From: Zygnema cylindricum
Taxonomy: Eukaryota > Streptophyta > Zygnematophyceae > Zygnematales > Zygnemataceae
Length of the DNA: 64,000 nucleotides
Assembly: GCA_037447655.1 (NCBI GenBank)
Contig: JBBHKE010001372.1
Coordinates: 62,001 to 126,000, forward strand
Direction: 5' to 3'
The position numbers and the translations under genes were made by a program. The stretch's first letter is position 1. Each line of letters begins with the position of its first letter. Below, in pieces: positions 34,051 through 46,400 of the stretch. Below the pieces are notes generated by a model that saw only the letters and a program-made list of their open reading frames with translations, was not told the origin of the DNA and ran no database searches.

Positions 34051-34282
34051 ATTGGCTTTAGATCAAGAAATTAGTGAATTGGATCATTAGGAAGAAAAGA
34101 GTGAGAATTTTAAGAGTGAAGGAAGATTGCTTTGTAAAAAAAAGGCTCCGGCTACATTTATACAATTTCCCTTTTGGCCGTTTTTTTTTTTTGTGTGCTT
34201 TCGCTGTGTGTTCTTTATTGATCCTTTTAGTGTTTTTAATAATACTAATTTACATACTTAATCAATTCCTACGAATTTTGAC

Positions 34283-34900
34283 TTTTTTTTTACGATTTTT
34301 ACTTAGAATTCATTATTTTCATACTTTTCGTAAATTTTACTGTATGGATATTGTCCCCTTAAACCTAAAAATCCTTAAAAAATCTTAAAACATATGGAAA
34401 AAAATACGAAAATATATACGAGACTATACGGAAATTGTACCCTAAAAATTGTAAAAGTACGAAAAATGTAAAGTAGTGCTATTGTAATATACGGTATTGT
34501 ACGAAACATACGAGGATATACCCTAAAAACTGCAAAAGCCCCTTTAAATAACCATAAAAAGTACAAAAGTACACGGACAATGTACGTAAATGAACGAAAA
34601 ATTTAATGCAATAGAAATGAAATATACGAGAATGTACGAGAATCTACCTACCTAAATCATAACCTTCAAAAGTACGGAAATTTACAGACACTCTACGAAA
34701 ATGTACAGATAATAGACGACATTTGTACAGAAACGTGAAGGTACGAGATTGTACTGTAGAAACCCTAAAATCCCCCTTAGTTAACCTTTAAAGTACTAAA
34801 ATATAAGAACACAACATGTAAATGTATGAAATAGTACGGGAACATAGTCGGATACATATTAGATTCATTTTTCAAAATCGTTAGATGCGAATCGTACGTA
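34283..34900. mobile_element. Diverged copy of the GTAC-rich TIR family
   Basis: It starts with CGAATTTTGACTTTTTTTT...ACTTAGAATTCATTATTTTCATACTTTT, comparable to the right end of the element at 9566-10984. It continues with repeated GTACGAAAATGTAC-type text and AACCCTAAAAATC. Terminal CATAG is not intact, so the limits are approximate. Confidence 0.5.
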
Positions 34901-34929
34901 TTATTTGTTATTTTTGAAAGCTTTAGTCC

Positions 34930-35790
34930 TCACTAAGCTTCATAGGTGAGGGGAGTGTTTTCTCAGTACTTAGAATATTTTGTGAAAGTCTAGTTCAGTA
35001 TGTACCAGAATTAATGTTACAGTGAACAGTGAGGGAGTTCACGGTGTGACACACTTCAGGACACACGTCGATAAATGAGAAACTCTACAAAGATCCGTTC
35101 GTACTATTCAGACTTACCACAAAGACCGAGGTGTCACATAAAAGTTTCATCTTGGATGAAACTTCGAAATAATGGACAGTGAAGATTTGCTGCCGACGGA
35201 AGGTGGTCATCCGGGACCACGTCTGTAATTATCTGACGTGTTTATACACGGTGTAATGTGACGTTACTTATCTCTAGTTTGTACAGAAGCGTGTTTGTTT
35301 GATTAGTGTCTAAGTTCAGATTCTTTCTGTATGACATACCGTGACATATTCAGGTATCCTCCTTTCAGATAGTAGATATTGTTGATGCATGGCTGGTATG
35401 TCTTCTTTGCTTAGTTAGAGTAGTGAGTGGCTGCTAGCTCTTAGAAGAATAGATCTTTTAGGTATAAATATAGGACTTAGCCATTTCAGAATTAGGAACT
35501 TGTTGTATCAAAATTATGCTGTGTCATTTTTGATATATTTGACTGAGAATATTTCTCAGATCTGTTTGCAGATTTCTGTGTAAATTTGCACTTGTGTTCC
35601 TTTGTGTATTATCTGCATTGTGTCAGATTTGTAGGCCATTTGGTTCCCTAATTTGTCTTTGGTTGTGTTCCAAAGTTGTGTGTATTTTTCTTGAGCATCT
35701 GTGAGAGCTTCTAGCTTATCTGAATTCTGTGATGACTACTCCAGTATCATCTTCATCTTCAGTTGGTGTAGTAGTCACAGAACAATATTA
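34930..35790 (+). mobile_element. LTR, leader and first gag codons of a retroelement
   Basis: A TATA-like GGTATAAATATAGG lies at 35459-35472. TTGTTGTATCAAAATTATG resembles the LTR/leader junction of the remnant at 25598-26100. An ATG near 35732 opens with MTTPVSSSSSVGVVVTEQ, close in style to the gag start of that remnant. The sequence then loses coding character. It is a 5' fragment only. Confidence 0.45.
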
Positions 35791-35929
35791 TTTGCGCGTT
35801 TGTTTTGTGCGTAGTATGCGAATTGAGCAACTATGTTAATTTAGGTTCATAGTGAACATTTTACCCTTGATTTTCTATATTGCATAAAAATCTCTCTCTC
35901 ACACACAACAAGCATCCGTGGGTTTTTAA

Positions 35930-36480
35930 AACAATATTACTTTTAAGCTCCAAGATGCTTCTATAGTTATATTTTGTCGTCTTCCTCCATAAATTAGAAA
36001 AAAAAGAGAAAATTCTCAGCCGTACCCAAAAAAATGAAATTACCACTGAACAAGTTGCGCTACCTTGAAACTTTATATGTAATGGAGTTTGTCGTCTAGA
36101 GCGATGTAGTTTGTTGTCTAACGCGTTTCGACCCACTTTTGTGTCCTTCCAGCTCTTCTTCAAACTTTATATAAAATCACCTCGCGAGGGGATTTTAAAT
36201 AAAGTTCCATGATGTGAGCGAATAGGCAGATGTGGTCGCACGTGTTCGAAGTTTTTGACACTTTTTGTGTGTGAAGTACCAAAAAATAACCCACTCCATG
36301 TTTTTGGCCTGTGTGTGATGTTGACTTTGCGCTTTTTACCGTGCCAGGGCTGTGGAGGGGGTCTCGACCAATGGATGCCATTTTGCAAAAGCGAAGCCCT
36401 TAAAAGCGCCTCTTTCTCTCTCCCTCTCCCACTACCGCATCTATCTCACAATTATGGCAATGTAAAACGTCAACAATGAT
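35930..36480. repeat. Dispersed noncoding repeat shared with 58530-59010
   Basis: Shared blocks: AGCCGTACC, GTTGCG.TACC.TGAAACTTTATA, TTTGTCGTCTA, AAATCACCTCGCGAGG (a near-palindrome) and GCGAATAGGC. Part also resembles the left end of 36667-37480. It is probably a diverged member of that element family. Confidence 0.65.
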
Positions 36481-36666
36481 ATCTTTTAACTATACTTGGG
36501 CGTATTTTGATGGCAAGTAGAGTGAAAAAAGACTAAAAAATAAAATCGAGAAACCATAGCGTAAAGTTTTAAAATTTGTGACGTCGACGACGTCATAATT
36601 TGAGCGTGACGTCAAAATGTCACAAACCCTAAGCATCCACAATGTCACAAGTATCTAGACGTCTAA

Positions 36667-37480
36667 GGGTGCGTCTCTGTGTGCTTAAGTAAGGGTTTCT
36701 TTCTGTCGTTTTCCTGTAAAACTTAGAGCCGTACCGCGTAAGTTTCAACCGTACAATAAAATAGAAAAAAAGAGAAGTACATTTTGCGTCATCATCGAAT
36801 TTATAATGAACTACATCTTGTCGTCTTGTGTTCTTCGACCCACTTCGACGACAAAAAACGTCATCTTCAACCTTATCTTTAAAATACATGGCCGATGTGT
36901 TTTAAAATTAGGGATTTTATATAAACAAATAGGAACACGTATTCGCACTTGTAACGTTTTGTTCAAAAAGTTCAAACGATTTCAAGCGACGTAGAAGTGT
37001 ACACGATTAGCAATGTTTTGTCCGTTTTTGTTTAATACGACAAAGAGAAGTACACAGTTTGTTTTGCTTTATCAGTTCCATCCGGTAAGGATTTTTTTTT
37101 TGCAGGGGTCTCAAGGTTCCGATGCCATTTCACGTCGAGCCGACAATAGACGCAAAGTCAAAACACATCTTTTTCAACCGTGAAACGGCACAGGCTGGAG
37201 GGCGGTAGGTCTACAATGTCACGAAAAATCACGCCACGTCACAAGCAGTTACGAAAAATGACATGGGTCATCACAGATTATAGACGTTGACAATGAAGTG
37301 GGTCATCACAGATTGTAGACGTTGACAGCCGTCACGGGCATTGTCGACGTATACAATCGTCACGCCCTTAAGTGACAATTTCGTTTGGCACACATAGGGA
37401 CACCCGGAATCCGGGTCCGCCGGATCTGCGCTTAAAAACAAAAAAAAATCTCTAAGTTTGAAGTACATAGAGACGCACCC
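36667..37480. mobile_element. TAA-flanked TIR element (PIF/Harbinger-like)
   Basis: The 814-bp element starts GGGTGCGTCTCTGTGTG and ends ACATAGAGACGCACCC. TAA stands on both sides (36664-36666, 37481-37483). A 3-bp TWA duplication with G-rich ends is typical of PIF/Harbinger and Tourist-like MITEs. No transposase is encoded. Confidence 0.75.
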
Positions 37481-37499
37481 TAACACCGTCCGATGATTT

Positions 37500-38422
37500 A
37501 TTTCGTCATCTAGATTTAGATGTAAAGCTACTGCTAAGTGGTTAAGTTCTAGTGTGCCTATTTCTAGTTGTTTTAGTGTTTTTGAGGCACCTTAATATTC
37601 TCATCAAGTAGCCCTCTCATTAGAATTTGGTCATTTTGTAAATAAGCGATAGGACCATAAGCAAAAGCTAGCAAAAAAACATTTAACACAATAGAGGCAT
37701 AAAACAGAAGAGAGAAGAGAGTCTGGCAAAAGGTTTATATTTCATTGGAGGTTTTATGCCCAAATAGAATGTAATCACAAATTGATTCATTTCCAAATCA
37801 TACTTATTCTCTAAATAGTCCAATACCATACCAAGGAAACTAATACAAATGAAAACAGTACAAAGCAAACTTCTCCTAAGAATGACAACTACGTGCACGT
37901 CGAGGTGTTGGCCAGAGCTTGCTATCCTAAGCTACTTTAACTACCACAAGTTGTCAATTTTTTTTCCTGTAAACCGAATCCGTACAAAAGGTTCTACTGC
38001 TTTACCCCCTACTTTATATGTTTCCGCGGGAGAAAAAATCACCTCTAAAATCTCATCTTGTTTCGTGAACCAACAACAAACCAACATTTTCAGAAGCGTC
38101 GGACGCGATTTGCACAACCGAAACAACAAATAACAAAATTACCAAAATAAGAGTACACGAAAATTGACATAAAGTTTCAAATGAAACAAAATTCCCGAGG
38201 AAACAAAAAGAACGATGTGTGGCGCGACCAAACTATCAATGAATAACCATGACTAGATTGAAAATAAATTTTACGTAAATTCACAAAATAAGGAAAACCA
38301 AAAGATATACCTCTTAAACAAGCATTTTTAACTAACAATTTCCTTATCCTATAACAAGAGTTTGTCGTAGTCCCTTAGAGAAGTAGAATTCCCGAAATTT
38401 ACCAGAAGTGATAATTTGGTGT
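37500..38422. repeat. Dispersed repeat, uninterrupted copy (empty site)
   Basis: Continuous paralogue of 27065-27882 plus 32052-32210. At 38246-38251 it reads through TAACCATGACTAG, exactly where the other copy carries the 4.2-kb copia element between two TAACC copies. Confidence 0.9.
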
Positions 38423-38832
38423 TTGGTGCCTGGTAAGTATTTAAGTTTGACTATTTTGGGAAAGACTTGCTTTATTGCAAGGTTCACACTTGGAAAAAGG
38501 GGAAAACGATGTCATATTTTTCAGGATCTGTACGCCAAATTTCATAAAATGACAAAAAATGCGACGGTGACGGTTGGGACGGTAGGTTTTGACCGTTTTG
38601 GAGCGTAGCGGCAGAACAAAAGATGCAGTTTTATGCGTGAAAACTCAACAGGCGTATAGCAAACGGCAACTGCCGTCCGCCATTGGACATCATTTTCGGA
38701 ATACACTTCGTTTGAAAATTTTAACAGCGCCAGACGTGAATACAGAATTCGTCCTCGAAACATGAACAAACTGGGACCAATAGATAAGGAACATGTATTA
38801 ACCAAAACACCGATGGAAAAAATCCTGTACAA

Positions 38833-39215
38833 ACTAATAACTGTTCTAATACTAATTATATAGACTAATAACCGTGTTGTACTAATTGGGACACTAATAC
38901 TGTACTGGCACTAATTATAGAGACTAATAATTTATTATCAATATAATATACAGACTTTAATTATTTTAATACTAATTATATAGACTAATAACTGTTCTAA
39001 TACTAATTATACAAACTAATTAGTTAGGTGTAACTGTGTTAATATAATTATGGAATAATACTAATACTCATTATACATTACTATTAACTGTAGTAACTCA
39101 AATTATACAGACAAAGTGTACTAATACCAAGTAACACAGACTAAAAACTGTACAAATACTAATTATACACACTTATAACTGTTCTAATACTTATTTTACA
39201 CTAAAAACTGAACTG
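38833..39215. repeat. AT-rich degenerate minisatellite
   Basis: Repeats of ACTAATTATA, AGACTAATAACTG and TTCTAATACTAATT with a period of roughly 30 bases, imperfect. Confidence 0.75.
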
Positions 39216-39404
39216 CAACTAAGGTTTTTTTTTGGGGCGCCCGAGGTTTTTTTTTTGGGCATGCTCTAAGTTCCTCCCCTGTTATTTTCGGTCTGTATAA
39301 ACGCTTGCGTGGCAGTACAGTTTGATTTGGAAGGCTTCGTACATATCATGTCCGCAAAGCGTTTACTTTTTGTACGGACAAGTGGCTCAAATCACGACAC
39401 GCTA

Positions 39405-39593
39405 CACCGCCAATCGTTATTAGCGTTGTGTACGCTAATTCCTTCCCGCTTTTTTTCTCGAATAGAATTATCACACTATTGAAAAAACCCTAATTCTATT
39501 GAATGATTTCTTCGAAAATTTTCAAATTCCCAATTAGCGTAAACTGCGCCTAATGTTCGTATCGCTAAAACTTACGCTAATTGATTGGCGGTG
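39405..39593. mobile_element. Short TA-flanked MITE, same termini as 24979-25595
   Basis: The 189-bp element has ends CACCGCCAATCG and the complement of CACCGCCAATCA, flanked by TA (39403-39404, 39594-39595). TATTAGCG/CGCTAA extends the inverted similarity. Confidence 0.75.
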
Positions 39594-39595
39594 TA

Positions 39596-40337
39596 GTTGA
39601 CAATAAATTAGCGTCACGTGCCAGTTCTGGCGGACGAAAAGTACGTTTTACCGTACCGTTTCGAAAGTGAACCGCATCGGCAGCGGCGTTATTTCTTTTT
39701 TGTAACGCGAACGGACGTCATATGGATGGCGGCCATTTACCGTTTAATTAGGGCAATCCTTTGTGACTGTACGGATGGCTATCATCCAATTGACGAGTCG
39801 GAAAAGGGGATGAGAAGGCAGCTCACGAAAACGTTTCGATACTCCGAACGGTGGAATATGTCGCTTGGGGATTATGTGGCGCGTGTAACTAAAATGAGCA
39901 TGTGTAACTATTGGAAAATGAGCATGTATACCTGTCGAATTATACTTTTAGCAGTTTAACGCCTTGGCGGTTGGAGACGTCTACGGGCAGTTATGGAGGG
40001 AGATTTACTCTAATATAGGGGGGTTAGCTGGACTGTTGTCCGCATCCAATCTTCCACTTTCTTTCTTCTTTTGTCTGCAACCCATCCCTGACTTTGATGG
40101 CGATGGGCAGTATTCCGTACTATACAGAAAGTAAATAAACGACTGTGCTGGACAGTACAGCACAGCAATACTGTGCTTGACTGGTGCAATTCTGTACTGT
40201 ACTGCAATAATTGATCCACAATTTTCCATGGTACAGAGTTTTCACGGTTGTTATTACCGTTTTTTCTTGAATTTAGGAAAGCTAAAACTTCAAAGCGCCT
40301 TATAGTAATCATTTCAGGCAGTAAATATCTCTCCAGT
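39596..40337 (+). other. Upstream region of the LRR gene
   Basis: Presumed promoter and 5' untranslated region. It contains several GTACTGTAC-like palindromes and dense ACAGTAC words (40110-40210). I see no convincing TATA box or upstream exon. Confidence 0.35.
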
Positions 40338-40416
40338 ATGTTTCATGTACTTTTGATCGTTACTGTTCTTGCGTGCAGTGCAGCTAGTGGATTGGCGGAG
40401 ACTCTTCGTGCAGACA
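40338..40416 (+). CDS. LRR gene exon 1: signal peptide
   Basis: ATG at 40338 opens 26 codons and one extra base before the donor GTGAGT. The peptide begins MFHVLLIVTVLACSAASG, a classic signal sequence with a hydrophobic core and small residues at the likely cleavage site, followed by an acidic mature start. No in-frame alternative upstream ATG was chosen because the signal peptide starts exactly here. Confidence 0.85.
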
Positions 40417-43400
40417 GTGAGTCTTTCACACTATCTCGCTGTTTTTTTCCAGAAAAGGTTCTAGCATATGGGAAAAAATCGCAATTTAAACGAGCTACTT
40501 ACTAGAGCTAATGTTTGTTTGCTTTGCATTTTGTTTGTTACATCAATATTCCAAAACATTGTTACTAAAAATTCACTTGTTTGCATGTTTCCTACATGCG
40601 GTGGGTTTTCTTACTTCTGCTAGCTATGATGTCATGTTTAGTTGCATTGTAGTAGGTTCGTTTTAACAGGCAGCTCAATTTAGTTCCTGAATTTGAAGGT
40701 AATGTAAGGAAAAACGAAATATTTCTGTAGTTTGAGTTTACTTCTGACAGAACATTATAGTTCCGTAGAAAGGGCTGTACTGTAGCATACAACCCTGAGG
40801 CTTGACAATATCTGTGCATGACAATAAAATGGAATTTAATCAAAAGGCTAGTTGTTAGTCATCGATGGTATGATTTCTTTCAACATGTTGTTAATAGAGA
40901 GAGGCCCTATGATTACTCTACTACGTGTAAAAGAAATGGACAGTTCAAATTTAATATAAAATGTCTTGCAAAATAATCTTAAACAGGTGCAATTATTGCT
41001 CGCCTCTGTGATATGACTGAAAGATGTGAACTTCTACTAGGTGACCTGCCTATTTGCTTTAAACAGTGTTAAAAAAGCCTCTAACTGGCAAGCCACTTCT
41101 TGGCACCTACCTGCTGTATTGAAAACCTAAAGATCCCATGGGACTCTCTCTCCCTGGCATGCGTTGAGTTATATACTTCGGTGATGAAAAGGCATTTCTA
41201 CCATGCCACGCACAAAAAAGAGGCTTATATCGTCATGCAAATAATAATCGCTGCATTTTGCTGAAGAATATACTTTAATCAAGGACATGTTTGGAAATTT
41301 TTTGGAGGAACCTACAAATGCTTCAGTAATCGGTGGTCAAGAGTGAAGCCGTGTGTAGGTCAAAGTTGCTACCTATGGAACCGACAGCCTTCCTTCACCT
41401 GGAGTTTAGCTTTGAAACAGTTCACTCGTTTGGAGCAAAGTCAATGTATGAAACAATTTTATGCGATTGAAAAACGAAACATGTTCCTCGTGTTGCCTTC
41501 TGATAAGCTGATCCATACTAACGGTTTTCTAAATGTGCGTGCAGAGAAAGCTTTCACAGATATTTGTCAGAATTTAAAAGATGAAAATGGCTCAGAGGCA
41601 CCTGAATGTGACCATACGGACCCCTGTAATCCAGGATTTACCTCAGAATTAGTTACTTGTGCGAATACCACCACTGGGGACATTATAGTGAAAGCCATGT
41701 AAGATTAATATTTACTTATATGGCTGGATGAACTCTGGTTTTTCGTTATGGTCTCAAGTTCTTATTGCTGTTTATTGCACTTATTTTATCAGCCTTTTCC
41801 GCATGTTTTTTCACCTTTTTTTTGACTCAAAGATGAGCCTAAGAGTGAGCCTTTAGTTTTTTCTGGTCTCTCTATCCTCAAGTTTCTCAATTATGTTTGC
41901 GAATGTAATAGCTGTAATGTTATTGATGAAGGTAATTTCCATTTTTTTAATATTTAAGCTGTTAAGTAGTACCTGAATGTATATTTTATCCATTTTTTAT
42001 TCTAGTAACGGGAAGGTTAAATTAAAAGATTCTTGAAAGTAACATTTTGAAACAGTGGTGGGGTAATGTGGGATGTAGTAAGATACTTGGGCAAGGTTAT
42101 TATGGAAACATGAGTGAGCATTTCGAGGATTTTTCACAACTTGAAGAATTGTGAGTTCCGATGACTAATTCAGTCAATCTAGGTCTTCTAGTCTAAAATG
42201 ATTTTTACGATGGATATCCCGAATCTCAGACTTGTTTTGAAAGTAGACATTAGACATTTTATAACAACCTTACATTATACCAAAATTTGGAGCATGATTG
42301 ACATGCTTACCCTATAATGGATTAGATTTATTTTCCTTTTTTTTTTTTTTTTGGAGAGTATCAGTTATTAGTGTATAAGATTTTTTTTAAACATCTTAAC
42401 ATTCGGTAAACCGTTGAGCGCCTTAGGATTTAGAAAGAGCAACGGAGATTAAGTTGTCTTCTTCATGTTCCACCAAAAGGCCAATATCCTTAGTGTAACC
42501 ATGTGTGGAGTAGCTCATTTGAAGGGTCTCAATACATATTTTAATGATTACCGACAAAACGAGAAATAACAAAAATGAGAAATGGAAATAGAACAATATT
42601 GAATATATTTTGAATATTTGTTTGAAAAAGCTCATTAAAACCACTTTATACATTCGAAAAAAACATGATCATGAATCGTCCCGCTATCTGTTTAGTGGAA
42701 AATGCCCTAAACAAAGTTCATGGTTTTGGATTTTATTTCTTGATAAAGAGTCAAATGCATTCTACCTTTGGAGCAATACTTGACTATCTAGTGTTAACCA
42801 GATCCAACAACATCAAACTCCAAACTACTCTGACAAAACGACTACCTGTCTTTAAATGAATGCTTGAATGTTAACTTTGGCGAAAATTTTAAACACTCAA
42901 GAGTTAACGTAAATTTTTTGGCTGGAAATCCAGGAAAATTATAAACACATCATTGAATGGGACAGTTCCGAGCTTCTTTCCTTCTTTGGTAAAACTGTGA
43001 GTTACTTCAATTCCCCTAGTTGCTTTAATTTCTCTTTTACTGTTTAAAAGTATAAAAAGAGTTGGACTATCTCGGAGCATTTTTGACCTTTTCCAAGTAG
43101 TATTTGAGGTTAAATGTTCCTCAAACAAAAACGTATTCATATGCGATTTTGTTCGTTTTCGTTAGTTACTCCAATTTCCTTTCCACTTTCACACAATGCA
43201 AGAATGAGTAAAATTTTGCTAAGTTTTTCGTGTTTTTGTGATGTTTTTAAACGTTTATTATGTTGAATTTTGAATTCTATAACGATTTAATATCCAATTA
43301 AATCTCTTTTTTGCAAGCTTTTGATAGCTTTCTTTCAGAAACTTAAATTGGTATCGGGAAGGTATTATTGATAGTTTTGTGACACCTAAACTAAGTTTAA

Positions 43401-46400
43401 GTCTTTAGGAGTATTCTCCCATTTAGACAACGTTCAATAAATGTTTGAGCAGATTGGCTCTATCGACCATAAAAGCTTACAAATGAATCAGCTAGATACG
43501 AGACATTACAACTTTACGAGTCCGTTTCTTTCATTTACACACAAAAGCGCTAAGGTTTATCATTGTGAGATGACCAACTGGTCCATCTCTAACCAGCTGG
43601 CTAAATATTTACAAAAAGAATACCTTATTTTGAAGGTTTACTCTTATCCTCATCAACCCATTTCCCATTTGATTAACTAGATGACAAAATTGTTGACCGC
43701 ATATCTTCCTTTTTTTGTAATTTACTATGAAGTGTGTTAACGATCCTTTAAGTTGTATTCAGGGTTTGTGGTATCTGGTCCGATACAGTCTATTAAATGT
43801 ACATCACAGTCTTTTAGATGGCTTTTAACTTAGTGTAGATATTTAGTTTTTTTCTTTAGCTTCTCTATTTGCAAAAGTCATCATATTTTTTGGCCACTGT
43901 GACAAGATTAAAAGAAGTGATGGGGTGGTCATTTATGGAAAAGAAGTGATGGGGTGGCCATTTATGGACTTTTGGGCTGTCGTGTTTTCCAAATTTCAGT
44001 TAGTTTTAGGTTCTAACAGATTTTGAAAAAGCGTGCTTAAAGTTCCCAATTACTTCCTTAGGAGTCTGAATGTCCTGCTTTGCTCGAACACAATGACTAT
44101 ACATTGTAGGAGGAAGTCACCTCTTGCTTTGTGTATGGATGCTCCCAAACAGTCAATAAGCCGGTGCAAGGTTGCGGATTACCCTTCATCTTGGTGACAA
44201 CACTAGCAGGATATTGTGATCTATTTATGGTCGCGAAAGTAAATGTTTGATCACGGAACTTTGATAGAAAGTGGAAGTGGTAGAAATAGGGCCGCGGATG
44301 GTGGCCAGCAAATCTGTTATCATAGTGACATGAGGTATCGTAGTGATAATTCCAATGCCGAAACAAAACTCTCAATTGTGAGAGTTGTGCGAGTGGTTTT
44401 CCTCTTGAAGTAATGTGACAAAACGCCCCTCTTGCAAACCAATTTACCATCACAAAAAACAGCATACGCTCTAAATTATGGCGAAACAACAATTCTTTCG
44501 AGACTTATTTACTTCATTTGGAGCTGAAATTGAGAATAGGAAATTCCAAATACATATTGTGTAAATAATTTTGACTTGTCCCTTATTCAAAAATCATTTC
44601 AAGAAGGGAATTGAAATACCTTACTAGTTGGGAGGAGGATCTGGAGGCCTTGAAAATCATGAATAAGGAAAAAATGATGTAGATGTTAGAGAAGATGGTG
44701 AAGAAAAGAAGCACGGCAAAAAGAGCGTTGAAAAAAGGCATTCTAATTTTTATCTCTTTTGTTCTAGCTGGTTAGAAGGTACATAGAGAGATGTAAATCA
44801 AGGAAACCATGGCTGTCGTCTTGGATGCATTTTGGATGCAAAAATGCAGCCTTAGTAGCAAGAATGACACAGTACAGGAATAGAAAGAGAATAAAGCAAT
44901 CCTTACCAAAAAGGGTGGACTGACCGAGATTCGATCCTCAGTCCTACGGAGTCTTTACCAGCCGCCCTAGTCACCGTCCTCATCCAGTTGATTTACAAGA
45001 TTGGCGATACAAAAATGGTGCGTTATTTCGTACTAAAAAAATCACGTGGAAAAAATTCATATAGTGGAATAAACCTACTTATCAAACATAGAACTAGTGG
45101 AAAATACGAACGCGCAAAACATTTTGCGCGCCGCATATATGGATGGAGGACAATTACTTTAGACATTTGATTGGACGGCTACAATTAGCGCCGACTACTT
45201 GAAAGGGACGGAATCATGGAGGAGAAAGGGACGGAATCATGGCGTTGGTTGTGACAGGTGGCTGGAAGAGATAGGTACAGTACAAAAACCGTATAGAAAT
45301 AATGGCGGCTATAGACACGTGTTGAAAAGGGTAACTAGTATCTTTCCTTCTCTCCTAAGTTGCTTGGTCTCTAGATCTTGTAGAGTAGAGAGAAAGCAAA
45401 CAGCCATTGCTGCCTAAGTCCTCAAGCAGGAAGGAGAAAGAGAGAAACACCTCTCTTACCAAAAATATAGGACAAACCTAGATTTGAACTTTGGTCCTAG
45501 GCTGTCCAAAGTAGTTGTTCGCTCTATCATTTAAGTCGTAGAAAAATCGTAAATGATAAAGGGTATGATGATGTGATAAAGAGTTGTTGTAGGAGAAGTT
45601 CATTCTACGAAATTAAACGGAGAAGTAAGACACAAAAATCGTCGGTGCACATGCACAGAAAGGAATCATGCGCAAAGGTTTATCCGAGTCATTGTATATA
45701 TTGTGAGCCGACGGCGGACATTGATGCCGCAAACTCGGAATGGCTCTTTTGGCGGTTTGCGGCAAGGACATGACCAAATGACACGTAACGACTTCTTATC
45801 GGATGCCGAGAAAGACGCGAAAAAGAACTATGGCGTCCGATGTGACAGATGGTACGCATAGGGTAGTGCAATACAATGAACTCCAAGAGGTGGAGTATGC
45901 CACTTCTATAAGAAGCCTAGGCATAATATAGCAGTGTACCAAGGTGGTAGAATTAAGAATTAAGGATGGGCAAAAGAACTCAAGTGAAGGATGAAAAAAT
46001 AGTTTTTCTGACACACGTACACGAAGAACAAGAGGAAGAAATAGAAAAATCCGAGGAATTGGAGGAACTCCTTTTTAATGAAAAACTGGAAAGGAAATAG
46101 AGGCACGAGGACATTCGACAAAAATATATATGTGCAATTGGAGGTGTGAGGGAAACACCAAAGAATGGCTGGATCATTGATTTTGGAGTCGCTATGTATA
46201 TATGCAAAGATAGAAAGTGCTTCACAAAAATAAAAAAGATTCCAAATCTAATATAGAGATGGTAGAGTTATGACAGAGTGTACCAGGTTGGTAGAATTAA
46301 GAATTAAAGATGGGCAAGAGAACTCAAGTGAAGGACGAAATAAAAAAGTTTTTCTGACACAAGTACACGAAAAAACAAGAGGAAGAAGGAGAAAAATCCA

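Noticed and set aside
41343-41544. Upstream extension of exon 2 in the same frame, with its own ATG-like start
   Set aside because: Only an acceptor at 41544/41545 matches the phase of the signal-peptide exon, and the extension has no cap or LRR similarity.
44097-44492. 131-codon minus-strand open frame
   Set aside because: No domain or composition typical of a gene; lies in an LRR intron.
44880-44995. Functional tRNA gene
   Set aside because: The A box and acceptor stem do not form; only a B-box-like head is present, so it was reported as SINE-like.
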